NCBI GenBank assembly: GCA_945947845.1
Contig: CAMEZN010000116.1
Location: forward strand, 1-6,148
Reading direction: 5' to 3'
DNA: 6,148 nt
DNA from: an uncultured Mucispirillum sp.
Lineage (GTDB): Bacteria > Chrysiogenota > Deferribacteres > Deferribacterales > Mucispirillaceae
The position numbers were made by a program, and so were the translations under genes. Under the pieces are notes generated by a model. The model did no database searches. It was not told where the DNA came from and worked only from the letters and a program-made list of their open reading frames with translations. Shown here in pieces: positions 5,620 through 6,148 of this stretch; the stretch's first letter is position 1, and each line of letters starts with the position of its first letter.

Positions 5620-6148
5620 TTAATTATTTTGTGCAGCAGCAGTTAAAGGGCCTCTTGCATAGCCAAAAGGGTTAACAAAATAATACAGCTGATTATTTGC
5701 ACTATCTGTAACATTTACTCTATAAGCTGTGCCTCTTGGAACCTGCACTTCATCTGTTGATATAATTTTATACCCTTTTAAATCAGCAATAGCTTGTTTA
5801 ACAATTTCCTCAGCCTGAGCTGCATTAGTAACTGATACTTGACGGTTATTCATCATACCATGTCTCATTTTATGCCCCATACCATGACCATAACCACAAC
5901 CAGTATTGCAGAAATTATCAGCAATTTCAGCAGTTAAAGGACCTTTTGCATAACCAAAAGGGGTTACAACATAATATTCTGTATTTCCTTCTGCATTTTT
6001 AACTGCAATTTTATAACCTGTGCCTCTGCGAAGCTGTATTTCCTCTGAACTTGCTACTGAATATCCTTCTTTTGATGAAATAATACCTTTCACAATATCT
6101 TCTGCCTGAGATTTTGATGTAACCTGCACTGCACCATTATTCCAGCAG
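5620..6148 (-). CDS. Protein with tandem PepSY-like domains and Cys/His/Met linker, 5' end outside window
   Basis: The frame is open to the window edge and the visible 175 residues begin inside the gene with C-W-N-N-G. A GTG at 6129 could be read as a start, but the sequence before it (NNGAV) matches the linker before the second repeat, so the true start is upstream and a signal peptide is probably missing from view. Two copies of an alpha/beta PepSY-like domain follow. Each starts with VT..xQAE.IVK, has a central RGT.Y block and ends in PFGYA.GPLTA. They are about half identical over 68 residues. Between them lies a linker CNTGCGYGHGMGHKMRHGMM, dense in His, Met and Cys. The downstream secreted protein carries a third copy. 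Metal binding or protease inhibition in the envelope is conceivable, but no function is established by the sequence. Confidence 0.85.
   Translation of the reverse strand, partial: CWNNGAVQVTSKSQAEDIVKGIISSKEGYSVASSEEIQLRRGTGYKIAVKNAEGNTEYYVVTPFGYAKGPLTAEIADNFCNTGCGYGHGMGHKMRHGMMNNRQVSVTNAAQAEEIVKQAIADLKGYKIISTDEVQVPRGTAYRVNVTDSANNQLYYFVNPFGYARGPLTAAAQNN
5632..5850 (-). repeat. PepSY-like domain repeat, copy B
   Basis: Second copy of the tandem protein repeat. It keeps the same landmarks as copy A (NN, VT, QAE.IVK, GY, RGT.Y, YY.V.PFGYA.GPLTA). It is also the closer match to the paralogue at 5104-5526 in the segment before the first strand, where both read LKGY.I.S. Confidence 0.85.
5923..6141 (-). 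repeat. PepSY-like domain repeat, copy A
   Basis: First copy of a tandem protein repeat, counted from the NN dipeptide through the GPLTA end. It aligns without gaps to the copy at 5632-5850, a period of 291 bp (97 codons). The DNA copies have diverged, so this is an old domain duplication, not a recent repeat. Confidence 0.85.

Noticed and set aside
5605..5621. Perfect inverted repeat AAAATTA, 3-base loop, TAATTTT at the end of the tandem-domain gene
   Set aside because: The stem is entirely A/T and would be very weak; such palindromes are expected by chance in DNA this AT-rich, so I do not call a terminator.
6129..6148. GTG at 6129 as the true start of the tandem-domain gene
   Set aside because: The frame stays open upstream and the NN residues before it match the segment before the second repeat, so the gene continues beyond the window.
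1..6148. CRISPR array, tRNA, rRNA, insertion sequence or phage genes
   Set aside because: No regularly spaced direct DNA repeats, no structured RNA signature and no transposase or phage motifs were seen; the only repeats are diverged protein domains.

Overview
The window is strongly AT-rich, and every gene I can support lies on the minus strand, so transcription runs from high to low coordinates. Type IV pilus PilM, an exported lipoprotein and cleavable signal peptides point to a diderm (Gram-negative-type) bacterium. The hydrogenase maturation genes hypC, hypD and hypE imply a [NiFe] hydrogenase elsewhere in the genome, so an anaerobic or microaerobic life is likely. The low G+C and this gene mix would fit a Deferribacterota-like organism such as Mucispirillum, but that placement is only an impression from composition and protein style.

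Region 1 (about 6148 to 5041): two genes for small, probably exported proteins that share one PepSY-like alpha/beta domain. The first (5620-6148) is cut at its 5' end by the window edge and holds two tandem copies of the domain, separated by a Cys/His/Met-rich linker. The second (5104-5526) has a clear signal peptide, a CPYPDCPLC cluster, a Gly/Lys-rich linker and one copy of the domain. This block ends at a hairpin terminator at 5041-5066.

Region 2 (about 5010 to 1): a near-consensus sigma70-type promoter (TTGCAA, 17 bp, TATAAT) starts a tight run of seven genes. They are a rhomboid intramembrane serine protease, hypC, hypD, hypE, hisI (phosphoribosyl-AMP cyclohydrolase), a pilM-like gene, and an unrecognised lipoprotein gene that leaves the window at position 1. 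Gaps are 4 to 26 bp and hypC overlaps hypD by 23 bp, so the run looks like one operon that mixes unrelated housekeeping functions.

How the genes work together: HypC and HypD, with HypE, build and transfer the Fe(CN)2CO group of [NiFe] hydrogenases. HypF, HypA and HypB, also needed, are not in this window. HisI (histidine synthesis), PilM (pilus platform) and the rhomboid (membrane proteolysis) have no obvious link to that task. I see no RNA gene, CRISPR array, insertion sequence or phage gene. The least explained part is the PepSY-like pair with its putative metal-binding linkers.
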